NCBI GenBank assembly: GCA_026874595.1
Contig: CM049321.1
Coordinates: 496,479 to 560,478 of the forward strand
Direction of reading: 5' to 3'
Source: Sipunculus nudus
Lineage: Eukaryota > Annelida > Sipuncula > Golfingiida > Sipunculidae
Length of the DNA: 64,000 nt
Positions 1 to 12,629 of the stretch are shown here, one piece after another. Numbering within the stretch: position 1 is the first letter of the stretch; each line of letters starts with the position of its first letter. Both the position numbers and the translations under genes were made by a program. A model generated the notes under the pieces. It had not been told where the DNA came from. It did not search any database and saw only the letters and a list, made by a program, of their open reading frames with translations.

Positions 1-430
1 AGGTAATAATTTGGTTTTTGATCGGTCTTGGCCACATTATATTTACCAAGTGATATTAAAATGGCGAAATATAACTTGATTAAATTATTTGAGATGAATA
101 TTAAAATATTGATTCATTTTGTGTTACGAATAAAGAAAACCCTTATTTTTAGAATTTATTTATATATATTGCGAAATAATTATTATATTTCAATAATTTG
201 AATGCCTTACATATATGTATACAAAAAAATCAAGACTTTGCATATTTTCATCAATAATAATAGTTTTTAGGCTTTTGAAGTGATGCTGTGTGATAACAAG
301 AGTTAAATCACCTAATATCGCCCGTCAGCAATCAAGTTATTGTAGTTTAAATAAATCATTAGAGAGGTCAAGAGGTCACATTTTATCATCCTATATTGTC
401 AAAGTGTTGAAAAATCTAGCAAAGTATATC
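1..430 (+). repeat. Left terminal inverted repeat
   Basis: Left arm of the long inverted repeat. Its inner limit is set at CTAGCAAAGTAT (about 417-428), after which similarity to the right arm is lost. Confidence 0.65.
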
Positions 431-3104
431 TTTTTATTAGGTGAGAATTAGGATTTCATACATATATGTTAACCTGTGCAATGGGAAATACATAAGTTAG
501 AATAATGCTTCCATGATAACATGCTTGATCATTATACGAAAAGTGCTTGATTGCTTTTCAAGTACATGTGTGACACGCACATGTACATAACAAGTACCAA
601 ACATTTTGAACCCAAGTGCAAGCACGGATTACACAGCGTCAATCTTGGTGTAAAAGCTTATTTAAAACAAACAAACTGATTGTAAATGGCATCACCAGTT
701 TTGTGAATAAGAAAGCCATTCAACATGTTTGGACATACAAAAATCCATGAAGATAATTCAAACCACTCTTAGGCTGTATGCATAGATACATGAAGGAGCT
801 GCACAAAATGTACAGATATGCCTAGTTTTAGGCTGATATATTAACTCCCAACTGTTTTAAACAGGAACATATATACTGTGCAAAAATCATTTAAGTTGGT
901 GACAGCCATCAACGGTGCATTGATATGCCAACAATTCAGGTTGATACATGAAATGTTCTTGAGTTTGGTCAACAACGCTGACAAAGTACAAGACAGTTGC
1001 CCCCAATGTCACCTAAGTGCTAGGTGTAGCTTCTGACCTTTACCGGGCTGCACTGACTGTATTTCTAACCTGTTGCCTAATCTGAAACAGTTGGCGTTCT
1101 GCTTAAGATAAAAATAGTTAGAGACAAAATCTTGGCCTGTTGCCAACTCTAAATTAGTTGGCAGCCTGTCAAGCTGTTTATAGATACAGACGTGATCTTC
1201 CCCTGTCGCAAACTGTGAATTAGTTGACAGTCTGCCAAGCTGTTTATAGATACAGAAAATTCTTGGCCTGTTGTAAAAAATGTTTACAAAGACTGAAGGA
1301 CTCTGGAAAAATGATTTTCTCATGCTTACATATTCATAAATTTTTTATTAACAATAGTCAATAGATTAGTCTATTGAAAGTAAAACCAGAATACAGATTT
1401 TTTTTCGTGCATTTATCTTACACGTACGTTAAACATGGATACCAATAACTTTTATGTTGCCAGTAGACCTTTGCTTTTATACCAAGAGAGCTCAGTCTGT
1501 TACCAGAACAAATGAACTAGCTTTGTTTACTAAATTATTTAAATGTTCTTTTATTTAAAACGGTCAAATAATTCAGCCGAAATCATTTGATCAACGAAGG
1601 ACATATAAGAATCGATTTGGTGCAAATTTTACAGAAATTAAAACAACAGGTTTGTAAAAAAGACTATTGCAGTTCTCAGTTTGATATTTAGTTTGATACA
1701 GACCAACTTCAACTTTCCTTGATCAATGTACTCGGTATATTCTTATATAACTGTGACAACCCTACCCAAGGATAACTCTTGTGAAAAATTATATCATTCG
1801 GCCTGCAGATTCATCGTTACAGATTTTGATGCAGAAGCTGAAAAGGGATAAAATTAAAAGGTGTTTGCCGTAAAACAGGTCAATGAAGTTGGTGCCAGAA
1901 AAAAAACTCAATCCTTCAACATTTGACATGTCACTGATTTTGACATAAAAATTTGGGATACTTGCTCTTGATGTTCTTGAGAATTTAACGGGGTGAGAGA
2001 GGGGGTGTCCCTTGCAGCCCCTTCTACGCAGATGAATATGCAAATTTGTTGACTATCACACTAACACATGAATCATTTTGTTTTGTTTAGCTCAATTCAC
2101 TCACTAATATTCACCCTAATAAGGACGCATGGGCTTTGTGATGAAAAGGTGTTGAAACATGGCGTGAAATCAATGCTGGGTTACCAAAATTACTTGATGT
2201 TTTAAGCGGCCCCCTTGGAGAGCAAGTATTTTATAGATTCTATTTCAGATTATTTTTTTATGCGAATCACGCATGTGTATAGCTCATTCACTCCCCAGTA
2301 AAAGAATGATCGATTCGTTAAAATATGCACGTCTATGAAAGGTGGGAAAACATTTTAAACTGGGTATTTCTTCTTTTCTTTAAGTAGCTGGTCACTATAG
2401 CTAATCATTATAATGTGGAAAAGAATCTTATTATATGTCATATAGGTCATAATTAATTGTTTGAGAACATTTATCCTTTATTTCCGTTTAAGTCGAAACC
2501 TTCGTTTAACCGTTCTGTGTGCTCATTCTAGAATATGAGTAAATTTACTTAGAAAATGTCTAAAAATTCTAGGCATTACAACTTTTGAAAAAAAAATAAT
2601 TAAATAAATAAATAAATACGCCTACATAACATAGTCTTTGCGGTTAAAAGTTTATGCATGTTTCCATTCATTCATCAATAAGAATGGTTCATTATGTACG
2701 TTTTGTTAAAACGATCCAGTCTTTGTGACAATTTGTCTTACATATTAATTCATTCACTCAGTGAGTCCGTCATTCAGTAATCTTTTCATTCTTTTATTGT
2801 CCAGGCTTTAAAATTAATATTAAGATTAACATTCAAATATATTTTAAACGTAACATTTTCTGTAATATATAGTAATGAAATGTATATTCCAATTATTTTT
2901 GTTCATTTATCCATAAAGAGGTTCACCATTGTACTGTTATAACCAGCGGATTGACTTAATTGTAAATGAATATAATATAAAAAATTGGTTTTAAAAGTCG
3001 AATCATTTTAATATATTTAAATGTTTGGCTTTAAGATAAATCTAAAAATTAACCTTCAAATATATTTTTTGCACATTACATTGATTGGAGGGTATACTTT
3101 GCTA

Positions 3105-3535
3105 GATTTTTCAATATTTTAATAAAGGTTGATAAAAGCTGACCTGTTGACATCTGTAATGGTTAATTCAAACTACAATAACGTTATTGCTGATAGGCGA
3201 TATAAGGAGATTTTAATCTCCACTTGTTACCACCCAGTATCACTTCAAAAGACTGAAAACTAGTAATTTCGCTGAAAATATGCCATTTCAGTGTTATTTT
3301 GCATACAGATATGTTAGGCATTGAAAACATTTGAAATAAATGTTTATTTGTAAAATATATTCATACTCAAAGGAAAAATGGCTGTTTTTTTTTAATACAA
3401 AATTTATCAATATTTGAATTTATACCTCATATTATTCATAGACATTTGTTTTGGTGTATGTAGAAAGTTATGTTTCGTCATTTTAGCTTTTGGTAAACAT
3501 AATGTGGACCAGACCGATCACGAACCAAATAATTA
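3105..3535 (-). repeat. Right terminal inverted repeat
   Basis: Right arm; its reverse complement follows the left arm block by block with scattered substitutions and short indels. It ends near AATTATTTGGTTCGTGATCGG read on the minus strand. Confidence 0.65.
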
Positions 3536-3539
3536 ACAA

Positions 3540-4400
3540 AATTTAAATTGTATTAAAAAATACACATAATTTAAAGACGGCCGCCAAAAAGATAATTAGC
3601 TGGGAATGCTGCACGTCCGTCAGATGTTTTCATACAATTCAGATACCGTATTTACTGAAAAACATAATGGCATTTTGTCCCCCAATTTTGTAGTGAAAAC
3701 TGTTCTGGCTCATGGACTATAATTTACGCGGTGTTAAGGCGACACCAGTCTCTCCACTTCATCAGCAAAAATATCGCGGAAATCAAGATGGCGGCGCTTA
3801 TGTATTGTCACATCTGTGAGTACCAGATTGGTGATGAATTTTAAGATTAGTCGAAACACTGGATGTATTTAGCTAATAATACAAAAGACACCCTAGACTT
3901 GCAAAAGAAAAGGGCCTTTTTACCCAGTGTTGTGGGAGCTGAAACGTATGTACTAATGAAATCTCTATAAGCTCCAGCAACACCGTCCTAAAAGTCAAAA
4001 GTAGAGAAAACAGAGGTCGAAAACATCACTTGAGCCCAAGCCGATCGGAAAAGCTGAAAGATATGTTTTATAATCAAAAACATCACACAGAGGAATCAGT
4101 TACATACTTTGCCGATGAACAACGACGACTTTCAGAGACTTGTGCTTTTAGGATATACTGAATCTTCTATCTATTAAACATTTTTTATTTTTTTTTTCAA
4201 TAAAATATATGTTCAGTCAAAGGACAGGAAGTTTTTCATATAAAATAAGAGATGCAAATAAAGAAACAAATGAAGCTTGACATTTGTCAAAGTCTTACCG
4301 TTTGAAAAGACTGTCAAAATGTTTATCTAAAAAAAACCTGCGAATCCTTTAGGCTGCCCCAAAGCTCAGCAGAATGCCAGACGCTGTGATTAACAAGTAC
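3540..4400. other. Intergenic, no feature seen
   Basis: AT-rich sequence without a convincing frame, RNA gene or repeat relationship to the rest of the window. Confidence 0.5.
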
Positions 4401-4429
4401 TGGAAAGAACTTTATTCCAAAATGTAGAC

Positions 4430-4850
4430 TGCATCCGACACAGGCAACATCAAAGTAATGAATGATGGAATTAAACAGGCACTCGGCTCAGCAAAGAAAA
4501 AGCCGGCCCAAATGAAGTCTCCCACAGATCTGCCACTCCAGAATCTCAGATAATCAGGTCGAATTCGTGCACGACTTCGTCTACATGGGCTCAACAAATC
4601 TCTGACTCCTTCTTCCTTGAAACTTGGCTGAAAAGGTGTATTGGCAAGGCAGCACTACCATGTCCAGGCTGACCAAGAGAGTGTTGAACAACAGCAACAA
4701 TCTGACAGAACCCACCAAGATCGAGGTTTACAGAGCCTGTTGTTAGCACCTTGCTGCTGCAAGGCATCGAACTGAGCATGGGCATCGAACTGAGCAACTA
4801 GGTAGCTTCCGCCGCAGAATGAAAAGTCTGGAGACAGACAGGACAGAAGG
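4430..4850 (+). pseudogene. Remnant of non-LTR retrotransposon reverse transcriptase (C-terminal part)
   Basis: Read on the plus strand, with frame changes, this stretch gives VEFVHDFVYMGSTNL, then RCIGKAALP, then TMSRLTKRVLNNSNNLTEP and TKIEVYRAC. This is the familiar order FxYLGS...RIGKA...RL.KRVW.N..L....K..VYRACVLS..LYG found just after the RT domain in several non-LTR families (the 'craniofacial development protein 2-like' proteins of invertebrate annotations). Stops and frameshifts break it: a TGA follows GSTNL and a TAG follows RACC. No EN domain or catalytic YADD motif remains, so it is a dead fragment. The clade is not assignable with confidence. The two minus-strand frames over it are shadows. 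Confidence 0.6.
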
Positions 4851-4859
4851 TGTGGTCTT

Positions 4860-5665
4860 TTTAGCCTCTTTAAGCCGATTAAAGTATTCCATTATTTCCT
4901 CTAACATCAATCCATTTATTCATGCAGTAGTTCGGATTGTCACATAAATCGGGAAATATCTTTAAATATAAACAAACAGGACAGTTCGACCTCTGTCATA
5001 AAAGTATTTACAAGACGTAACAGTTTTTCTTATATTTATAGTGTTTTCTGTATCCCCTTGATTTAAAATATAACCAGTCTGTGAAGCCCTGTACCGAACC
5101 GAAGACCTGCAGGCAATTTACTAACAGTCGCAAACTGTAATACTGGTGTTTTCACCTTCATGGCTTTCGGAAATGGAAGAAAAACAATATCCTTTAGCTG
5201 CATGTCCATGTGTGCGTTTATTCGTATATGCGTAAAAACCGCTCATATTATTTTGTAATTTTCTATGACTCCGTTAGCGTGTAATACCAGATTTGTGGTA
5301 AAATAGCACTTTCTTTCTGAGGAAGACCTGCTAGATTCACTGTACAATTATCTACGTCTGCTCTATGAGTATATGCGTATCTACGCGGACGTGAAAACAC
5401 AGTTTTTTTATACGCACATACGCTCACAACTAATAATATTGAAGGGCAGACCGATTATTAGCTTACATAATAAAACTAATATTTGTATCCAAATGATCAC
5501 CATCTTATCAAAATTAATATAATATTTGCTTGATTCATTTATTTGCAGTGAAAGTTATAATAAAATAAAAACAGCATTGGGCAAAGGCCAATCTTAATGT
5601 AAACAATGTGAAAACAATTCTATATATACAACTGTCATGGCATGTTACATATTAGAGGCGATAAC
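4860..5665. other. Intergenic, no feature seen
   Basis: No convincing coding region. Some alternating TACGCATATACGC-like text near 5220-5430, but no defined repeat. Confidence 0.4.
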
Positions 5666-5750
5666 TAACACATTCGCTGCCAATGACGTTTATACACGTC
5701 GTTAATTATGATTCCCCCAGTGCCAAGCACGTGTATACACGTCATATATT
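5665..5750. repeat. Palindromic TGACGT..TATACACGTC motifs, possible DNA transposon end
   Basis: Two close copies of a palindromic core occur: AATGACGTTTATACACGTCGTTAA at about 5682-5705, which ends in TTAA, and CACGTGTATACACGTCATA near 5729-5747. They lie next to CATTCGCTGCCAATGACG. Similar 'CGCTGCCAATGACGT.TATACGTC' termini next to TTAA are seen in piggyBac-like elements and their MITEs. No transposase is present, so this is at most a fragment. Confidence 0.3.
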
Positions 5751-5759
5751 TATAATCCA

Positions 5760-7035
5760 TTTTCTGCAGGAATTCTCACAAATTTTTCAATAAATTCTTT
5801 GCAGATGAGTAGTAGTACATTTATAAAATAGTCTCGCAGTATGAAAATGAATTATTTGTTATTCAACAGTGCGCTGCATCATTCGAAAGCAGGAAAGGTG
5901 TGTAGATGGTGACAAAAACCACGGATCCGGTCCATTGTCGTGAAATAACTTCACGACGCGCTTCAGTTTGAATTCGATTCCTTGTAAGAATACTACTTTG
6001 AATCAAACGAAAAGGAGGATCGTAAAAATAAGGACGCTTTCGAAGCGTTTTACCACGTGACCATCCAGGCCCAAATTTATATACACTAAACATTTTTTCG
6101 TGACCATAATCTTACCATTAATCTCAAATATTCTTAAAAAAAATAATAATATGTTCAAATACGACCAAGATATGTTTGATACGACACATTTAAATTATAC
6201 TTTCTTAGCAATTATGTTCATCTTCATGCTGTCAGCTTTCCTGACTATATCCTCTTACTGCCTTCCTCTACCATTAACGAAAAGCGCACTTTGAGATATT
6301 GATACACAAGAAAAACTGCATTTGTTTTGCCTGAGCAATTGACAATAACGAACATTAACATACCTTGACAAACCGATTTGATAGTAAGGATCAAGCGTAA
6401 AATAGATAGTCAGATGACCTCCATGCGAGTACTCGGATTTAGATATATGTATTGGTGATAGTTTCGAATCGGTAAGACATAAATAATATTATAAGTTTTG
6501 CTTCATCTTTGTCATTTATTTTCTTAATTGAATAGCGTCTTTAATGGCCACGTTTAAAAACAAAATACTTGAGATGACCTGTCAAAACTCCCTCCTGATA
6601 CTGCACTATTTTGGAAATCCCATAAACATTACTATATAATTGTTGTATGCAATTTTAATCTTTTGCAAGCAAGCCTTATTAAAATAAAACCATAAAATTG
6701 CACAATATAGAGTAAAAAAGCATGACCTTAATAATAAAATTTTTGGCCAGGTTCTTAACATTTTGTTTTATTATATTAACCCTTGTATACAACAATCGCA
6801 TTTGTAGTTGCATACCATCAGAATCCTGTTAATTTGTTTTCCAAAACACAGCCGATATATTTTTACTTTTTAACGAAAGTAAGCTGTCCTCCATTATAAG
6901 CTTAGGTACTGCCGAGGACTAAACCTTACTTTTACACATTATGTGCATCGACACTAATGTTTGACATCCAGCCTGAGAGCGAACAAATTCTGAGTTCAAT
7001 TCTTGGCGATAGTCATAGCGAAGGAGTAAGATTAG
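5760..7035. other. Intergenic, no gene recognised
   Basis: Contains only short chance frames, for example around 5863-6093 (-) and 6100-6294 (+). None shows a recognisable domain or splice-supported structure. Confidence 0.45.
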
Positions 7036-7039
7036 GGAC

Positions 7040-7520
7040 TGTAGCTAATGTAATAACAAAGACTGCTAATATTTTGATCACAATGACTGCTTATCTATTG
7101 ACCATAAGGACCTCTCTTGATTACAATGACAGCTTCTCCTAATCACAAGGATTGCGAATTCCGTAATCGCAAGGACATATATTTTCCTTATCACAATGGC
7201 TGCAAATCACGGGATCACTAGGAATAAAGAATTTTTTATCACAAACAGTGCCGTTTACTAGTTCAAAGGACTGCTATTCTCTTGATCCCAAGTACAGATT
7301 ACCTTGTGACCATAAGAACAGGAAATCTAGTGATCACAAGGACGGCTGATTCTTGATCTAAAAATTGCTGTTTCCATATCACAAACTACGAAAATCTGGT
7401 GATCATAGGGGCTGCAACACTCGTGATTAGAAAAGGCTGATTAACTCCTAGATCCTGATAACAGGGACTGCTTGTCTCGTGATCACAAGGACTGCTTATA
7501 TTCTGATCACAAGAATGGTC
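7040..7520. repeat. Degenerate tandem repeat, GATCACAAGGACTGCT-type
   Basis: A motif of the form GATCACAAGGACTGCTTATCT recurs about a dozen times with many changes (for example GATCACAATGACTGCTTATCT near 7076, GATTACAATGACAGCTTCTC, GATCACAAGGACTGCTTATA near 7477). Spacing is roughly 30 bases. Too degenerate to give a fixed period by eye. Confidence 0.6.
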
Positions 7521-7874
7521 ATTTTGTTTTATTTTCATTTCTCGGGTTAGCTGTACCGGGTTAGCTGTGCATTTGCATTTGGTAAGAACGAATTGGCGAG
7601 CCGGTCAGAGTATTATATTGTTAGCAAGAGCTGCATTCAAGATAGGGGTCACAGAGTGCACGGCAAGTTTAGTTATTCCATTGTTGTGGTTTTCGCCGTG
7701 GGGTAAAGCGTGTTTTGTTCCCAGCCTATTAAGTTAGAGCGTGCTTATGCATCTATATGAGCCAAAGTAGAGAAAGCAAGTCAGGCTTTATATAAGTCTT
7801 ATGCATTTAAATGAGCCTCCAGGGTAGAAGGGTATTTGAAGAAGTGCATACGCAGTATTCAGACACACAGAGTC

Positions 7875-8410
7875 TGCTGAGTCCAGAAGTGCCGACCGGA
7901 AGTGTCCAGAGAAGTGCCCCTGCCTAGTGTCCAGAGAGTTGCTGCGACCAAGTGACCAGAGATGTGCCTCGACCCAGTGTCCAGAAAAGGTGCCAGTTAC
8001 CAGAGCAGGTGTCGACTGAGGTGCTGACAGCGGTTGTCGAGTGAGGGTTTGCCAGTGGGTATCAAGTCTGGTGCTGCCAGTGGGTGTCGAGTGAGGTGCT
8101 GCCACTGTCGAGAAGGGTGCTGCCAGCCGGTGTCGAGTGAGGTGCTGCAATCGAGTGTCGAGTGGGGTGATCCCAGTCGCTTTTGGGTGAGGTGCTGACA
8201 GCGGGTGTCCAGTGAGGTGCTGCCATTGGGTGTCCAGTGAGGTGCTGCCAGCCGGTGTCCACTGAGGTGCTGCCAGCCGGTAACAAGTTAGGTGCTGCCA
8301 TCTGGTGTCGTGTGAGGTGTTGCCAACGGGTGTAAAGTGGGGTACTGCCAGCGGGTGTCCAGTGAGGTGCTGCCAGCGGTTGTCCGCCGAGATTCCGCCA
8401 GTAAGGGTCC
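7875..8410. repeat. 25-bp minisatellite array
   Basis: Tandem copies of a unit close to GAGGTGCTGCCAGCGGGTGT CGAGT. GTGCTGCC recurs at 8071, 8096, 8117 (one shorter unit), 8142 and onward, giving a 25-base period. Copies are cleanest at 8040-8395; a more diverged start (GTGTCCAGAGAAGTGC...) runs from about 7880. Since 25 is not a multiple of three, the Ser/Thr/His-rich open frames on the minus strand simply cycle through the frames of the repeat and are not genes. Confidence 0.8.
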
Positions 8411-8414
8411 AGGA

Positions 8415-10815
8415 TCGCTAGTTCAATAGATCTATAGACTGTTTGACCCTACTCTGCCTGTACTAAAGTTTAAATAACTGTATGAACTAGTGCATCTACT
8501 GGGGCGTAACAGGCTGAGAACCCCTTTTTGGTAGATGATTCTGAATTCTGTAGATTTTCTTTTCTTTTAATATATACTCTTGTTTTCTTTTCATGTTTGC
8601 CTGAGTGCTGATACGTTGAGTGCGCCATCATAAACAACAAAATCTCTACTTTTCTACGTTAAACCAAAGGCAACCCGGTCTGTCAAGTGGTAAAGGTCAT
8701 GATTTCCCTAGATCATCAACTTTCATTGGGTGACACTGTTCCATGATAATCTTTTATAAACGCTAATAAAAAGAAGATGCTGGACCTAAAATTAAAATGG
8801 CATACAAAACGTTCTATCAGATGCTGTCATGTGATCCAGGAAATATTGCTTTTAAAGTATATCGCAACATTGGACACGTTAGAATTCATATCTGACAACA
8901 ATATAAGTAACGCCAGTTTTTTTAAATTATTTTTAATAATAACTCTAATGCTACATGTGTTGTCTGTGTACATATAACCTGAGAAAAATTATACTTAATC
9001 GAATACATCTTCCTGTCATATTCATTTGTAGGCGCCTTTATAATGACGTATTTGACAACATCGATCAAAGATAATTTTTAAAACATCTTTGGTGGTCAAA
9101 CGTTTTCTATACATGTAATATTACAGTACTCTGACACTATGTTGGCCCAATACTGACAAAATTGACAATATTGGCCATTTAACATATTGATTGAATGCTA
9201 AAATATGTATAAGATGTGTATGTACACAATTCCTCAAATTTATATGTGACTATTATATAAAACATGCATTTTCAAAAGGACATAACTGACATTTCACCTT
9301 TCTTCATCGTGCTTGGGTTCTGTTATTTGCATTAGTTTTACTGGCCGCCCTGGCTTACATTCATTGAAATTCAAGCTATTAAACGGGTCATTTGGACAAG
9401 TGTTCATTTACCTCTTGGTGAAGAGGAGCATTTTATTGGATATGTAAACAGTTAGATAAGAACCTCAGAGAATTTGATCAAAGGTAATTGAAAAAAATAT
9501 TTGTTGCTTATGTTGACAAATACTAGACGAAAATTACTAACTGTATTTATCTTATAAGGTGATATATTAATTGACTAATATGTAAATATTACATTGATAA
9601 TGTACATGTTAAAACTAATTGTTACGTGCTGTCTGCCGTGACATATTGCTCTGACGTATGCTGACATTTCTTTTAATATGGCTGAAAAAATTCTGTTGAA
9701 TAATATAACTCTGATGAAATATAAAGCATATAACAAGATTAAACAACTGCCTATGCAAAAAAATAACATACACGTATATATTTACTTATCGTCTGTGCAA
9801 ACAATAACATACATGTTTATATATATAAGATAAACAACGGCCAATTTTTTCACGGTTCAGGATTTATCATAATCTTGTCAATGTCAACTTGACCACGAAA
9901 GTTAAACGCCGTGTGCAAAAAAAAGTTACTTCCACAGCTGTGTCTATCTCCAGGTACGTTGCTTTCTTGTTTTGGAGTTTTAGGCATAAAAGGTGTTTGT
10001 GGCTGAGGGGCTGAATGTGGCACACAGTATATTTGCTTTTCCTAGTAGTGCCTGTTGACATTGTAAGCTGTACTGCTTTTTGCTGAACGTTGTGTAAACA
10101 GTTGATATATCTCCTGTGACACCATGGCGGACACGTAGCTTTCATCCTCTAAAAGCCCACTTTTGACAGTGGCTAATTTTTGATAGAACAATCACCGTAA
10201 GCTTTTCAAGAGCTGAAAGGGTATATTTATATATGCATATACATGTTTCTATGTTAAGGGATATGGCTAAATTAATTCTCTAGTTTAGTTATAAGAAATA
10301 CACATTGAAAACATTTCATAAATGTTATACATTTTGTTGAAACGGAGTTAGAAATCTAAGTATTTGAACATATTTGATTCCGCCACGAAGGTGGCCTCGG
10401 TTTATCTGAGCGGCCCTGTACTTATATATGAATGTGTGTGTCCAGTCGTATATTCGAAAGTTCTTAATGATTTTCGATCTTTTTTTTTCAAGGAAGGAAA
10501 ATTGACCCCTTTTGGCCTGTTGTCTGTTGTATTTTTCCTAATACAGTTCTTAAATTTATTGATTCACTTAAAACATTAAATTGCTTCTTTATTGCCCGAA
10601 TGTTGTTTTCATTAAAATCTGTAGATAACAGTAAAATGTCGTCTCATCCTTATTGTGACGTCAACTTTATGAATGTTACTTTTACTGTTAGAGTGATACT
10701 GACATCATAATAACATCCTGACAGTCTGCTGTTTGCTGTCTGTTTCGAGATTGAAGCGACGAGCTAGTTGGCGTTGCTCAGGTCAGGTACTTTAGTATTT
10801 ACATAATTACAAACA
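8415..10815. other. Intergenic, no gene recognised
   Basis: AT-rich, only short unsupported frames (for example 8777-8977 +, 9867-10145 -). No domain, tRNA or clear repeat boundary seen. Confidence 0.4.
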
Positions 10816-10816
10816 A

Positions 10817-12626
10817 GTGACCCATGGGTCATGACGCTCAGCTGACTAGGAAGAGATTTGCAAAAGGAAATTTTATCATCTGAATGGTAGTATATAACCA
10901 TTGAACTGAAGCATCAAACAGATTAACCAACAGGCTGAGATTGTGTCTGTATTTATATATCTGAAGAATATAGAAAAAAATGCGTAAACTTTAAAAAAAA
11001 TACAGGTGGCTCCACCAGTAGAAACTAATAAAAACACTTAATGGTCAATATCCATGCAAAGAAGCATGGTGGTCTGGATTAGTTGTTTAGATACTTCTGG
11101 ATTAGTTGTTCAGATACTTCAGCTTTTGTATCAGATATTCCATTATTCTGAGGGATACTTTGGCGTCCTATAGCTTGAAGGATATGGGTAACAGAGACCT
11201 AATTTCAGGTTTCCACAGACACTTTTCATGGGCCTCCTTGCATGACAAGAATGAAGATAGGTCCAGTTGTTACAATTTGGACCCTGTTGACAGATAACCA
11301 CATCTTTAAAGGTCTCAAAAAAAGAGAATATAATTCGTAAAAAAATGAAAAAAAACAGAGGTGGCGCACCCAGTCTGCTGAAACTGATGGAACACGTCAT
11401 GATCAATATGTATGCCAAAAATCATGAGCATCAGTGTTGTAGTTATTCAGATACTTAAGTTTTTGTATCTATTTATATTATTCTTGGGGGTACTTACGAG
11501 GTTTTTCATGGGTCTCCCAGTGTGGAAAGAATGAAGATTCTAGGTCCAGTTGTTATGATTTGTGCCCTATTAACAGATGTTCATATCTTTAAAGGTCTCA
11601 AAAATAGAGAAAAAAAAAATAAAAAAAAGCCCGAAAAAATACATGTGGTGCCACCAGGCTGCAGAAACTGATGAAATACTCCATGACCAATATCCATACA
11701 AATAATTAAGGTGATCTCTGCATTAGTTTTTCAGATACTTCAGCTTTTGTATGAAATGTTTCACTATTCTGGGGGTACTTATGGGCCCCTTAGCTCTAAG
11801 GATATGGGTAACAGAGACCTAATTTCTGCTTTCTATGGAGATTTGCAAAGGGCTCTCAGAATATTAAGAATAACGATTCTAGGTCCAGTCTTTACGATTT
11901 GTGCCCTGTTAACAGATTCCCCATTTTAAAGTTCTCAAAAATAGAGAAAAAATTCGTAAAAAATCGAAAAATACAGGTGGCACCACCAGTCTGCAGAAAC
12001 TGATTAAACATCTCATGATTAATATGTATGCCAAAAATCATGACCATCAGCGATTTAGTTTATGAGATATTGAAGTTTTTGTATGAAATTTTTCACTATT
12101 CTGGGGGGTACTTTGGGGCCCCATAGCTGGAAGGATATGGGTAACAGAGACCTAATTTCAGGTTTCCATGGAGACTTTACATAGGTCTCTCAGAATTTCA
12201 AGAATAAAGATTCTAAGTCCAGTCTTTACGATTCGTGCCCTGTTAACATATGTCCACATTTTTAAAGGTCTCAAAAATAGAGAAAAAAAATTGTTAAAAA
12301 TTGAAAAATACAGGTGGCGCCACGAGTCTGCAGGAACTGATGGAACATCTCATGATTAATATGTATGCCAAAAATCATGACCATCAGTGATCCAGTTAAT
12401 GAGATATTGAAGTTTTTGTACGAATTTGTTTACTATTCTGGGGGGGGGGTACTTTGGGGCCCAATAGCTCAAAGGATATGGGTAACAGAGACCTAATTCC
12501 AGGTTTCCAAGGAGAAGCGGTTACGATTTGTGCCCTGCTAACGGCCGGACGGCCAGACGGAAGGACGACCGGCAAAGACCCATCGCTTAAGCCCAACATG
12601 ACTGAAAGTCAGCTGAGCTAAAAAGG
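10817..12626 (+). mobile_element. Tandem-repeat-bearing dispersed element, 335-bp monomers
   Basis: Starts with GTGACCCATGGGTCATGACG (10817-10836; TGACCCATGGGTCA is a perfect 14-base palindrome), which is repeated at 16836 in front of the next array. From about 10970 to 12540 it holds roughly five copies of a unit near 335 bp (GATATGGGTAACAGAGACCT at about 11181, 11801, 12133 and 12475; one copy near 11490 is deleted for part of the unit). It ends in a GGACGG-rich stretch and GACTGAAAGTCAGCTGAGCT (12601-12619), matching the hairpin end at 19575. The open frames that contain MGNRDLIS..F are products of the repeat. No transposase. The layout (fixed start, internal tandem array, hairpin near the end) recalls Helitron-related elements with central repeats described from bivalves, but identity is not shown. 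Confidence 0.6.
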
Positions 12627-12629
12627 CAA

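Larger units (their letters stand above)
1..3535. mobile_element. DNA element with long terminal inverted repeats, non-autonomous
   Basis: The first ~430 bases reappear, inverted, at about 3105-3535. The outer tip (TTTGGTTTTTGATCGGTC on the left, TTTGGTTCGTGATCGGTC in the reverse complement of the right) and inner blocks (CTTTTGAAGTGAT, ATATCGCC, GTTATTGTAGTTT, TGAAAAATCTAGCAAAGTAT) occur in the same order in both arms, so these are diverged copies of one long terminal inverted repeat. The left arm is homologous right up to base 1, so the true left end may lie outside the window. The interior (about 430-3105) is AT-rich and holds no transposase-like frame. Long inverted ends with no coding interior suggest a non-autonomous derivative of a cut-and-paste or foldback element; the superfamily cannot be named from what is visible. 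Confidence 0.7.

Noticed and set aside
7788-8301. Two minus-strand frames of 120 and 79 codons rich in Ser, Thr, His and Pro
   Set aside because: They are translations of a 25-bp minisatellite; the peptide pattern cycles through the three frames of the repeat.
11106-12359. Several frames with MGNRDLIS-like peptides
   Set aside because: They come from the tandem repeat monomer and recur wherever the monomer recurs, also at 17933 and 40641; not genes.
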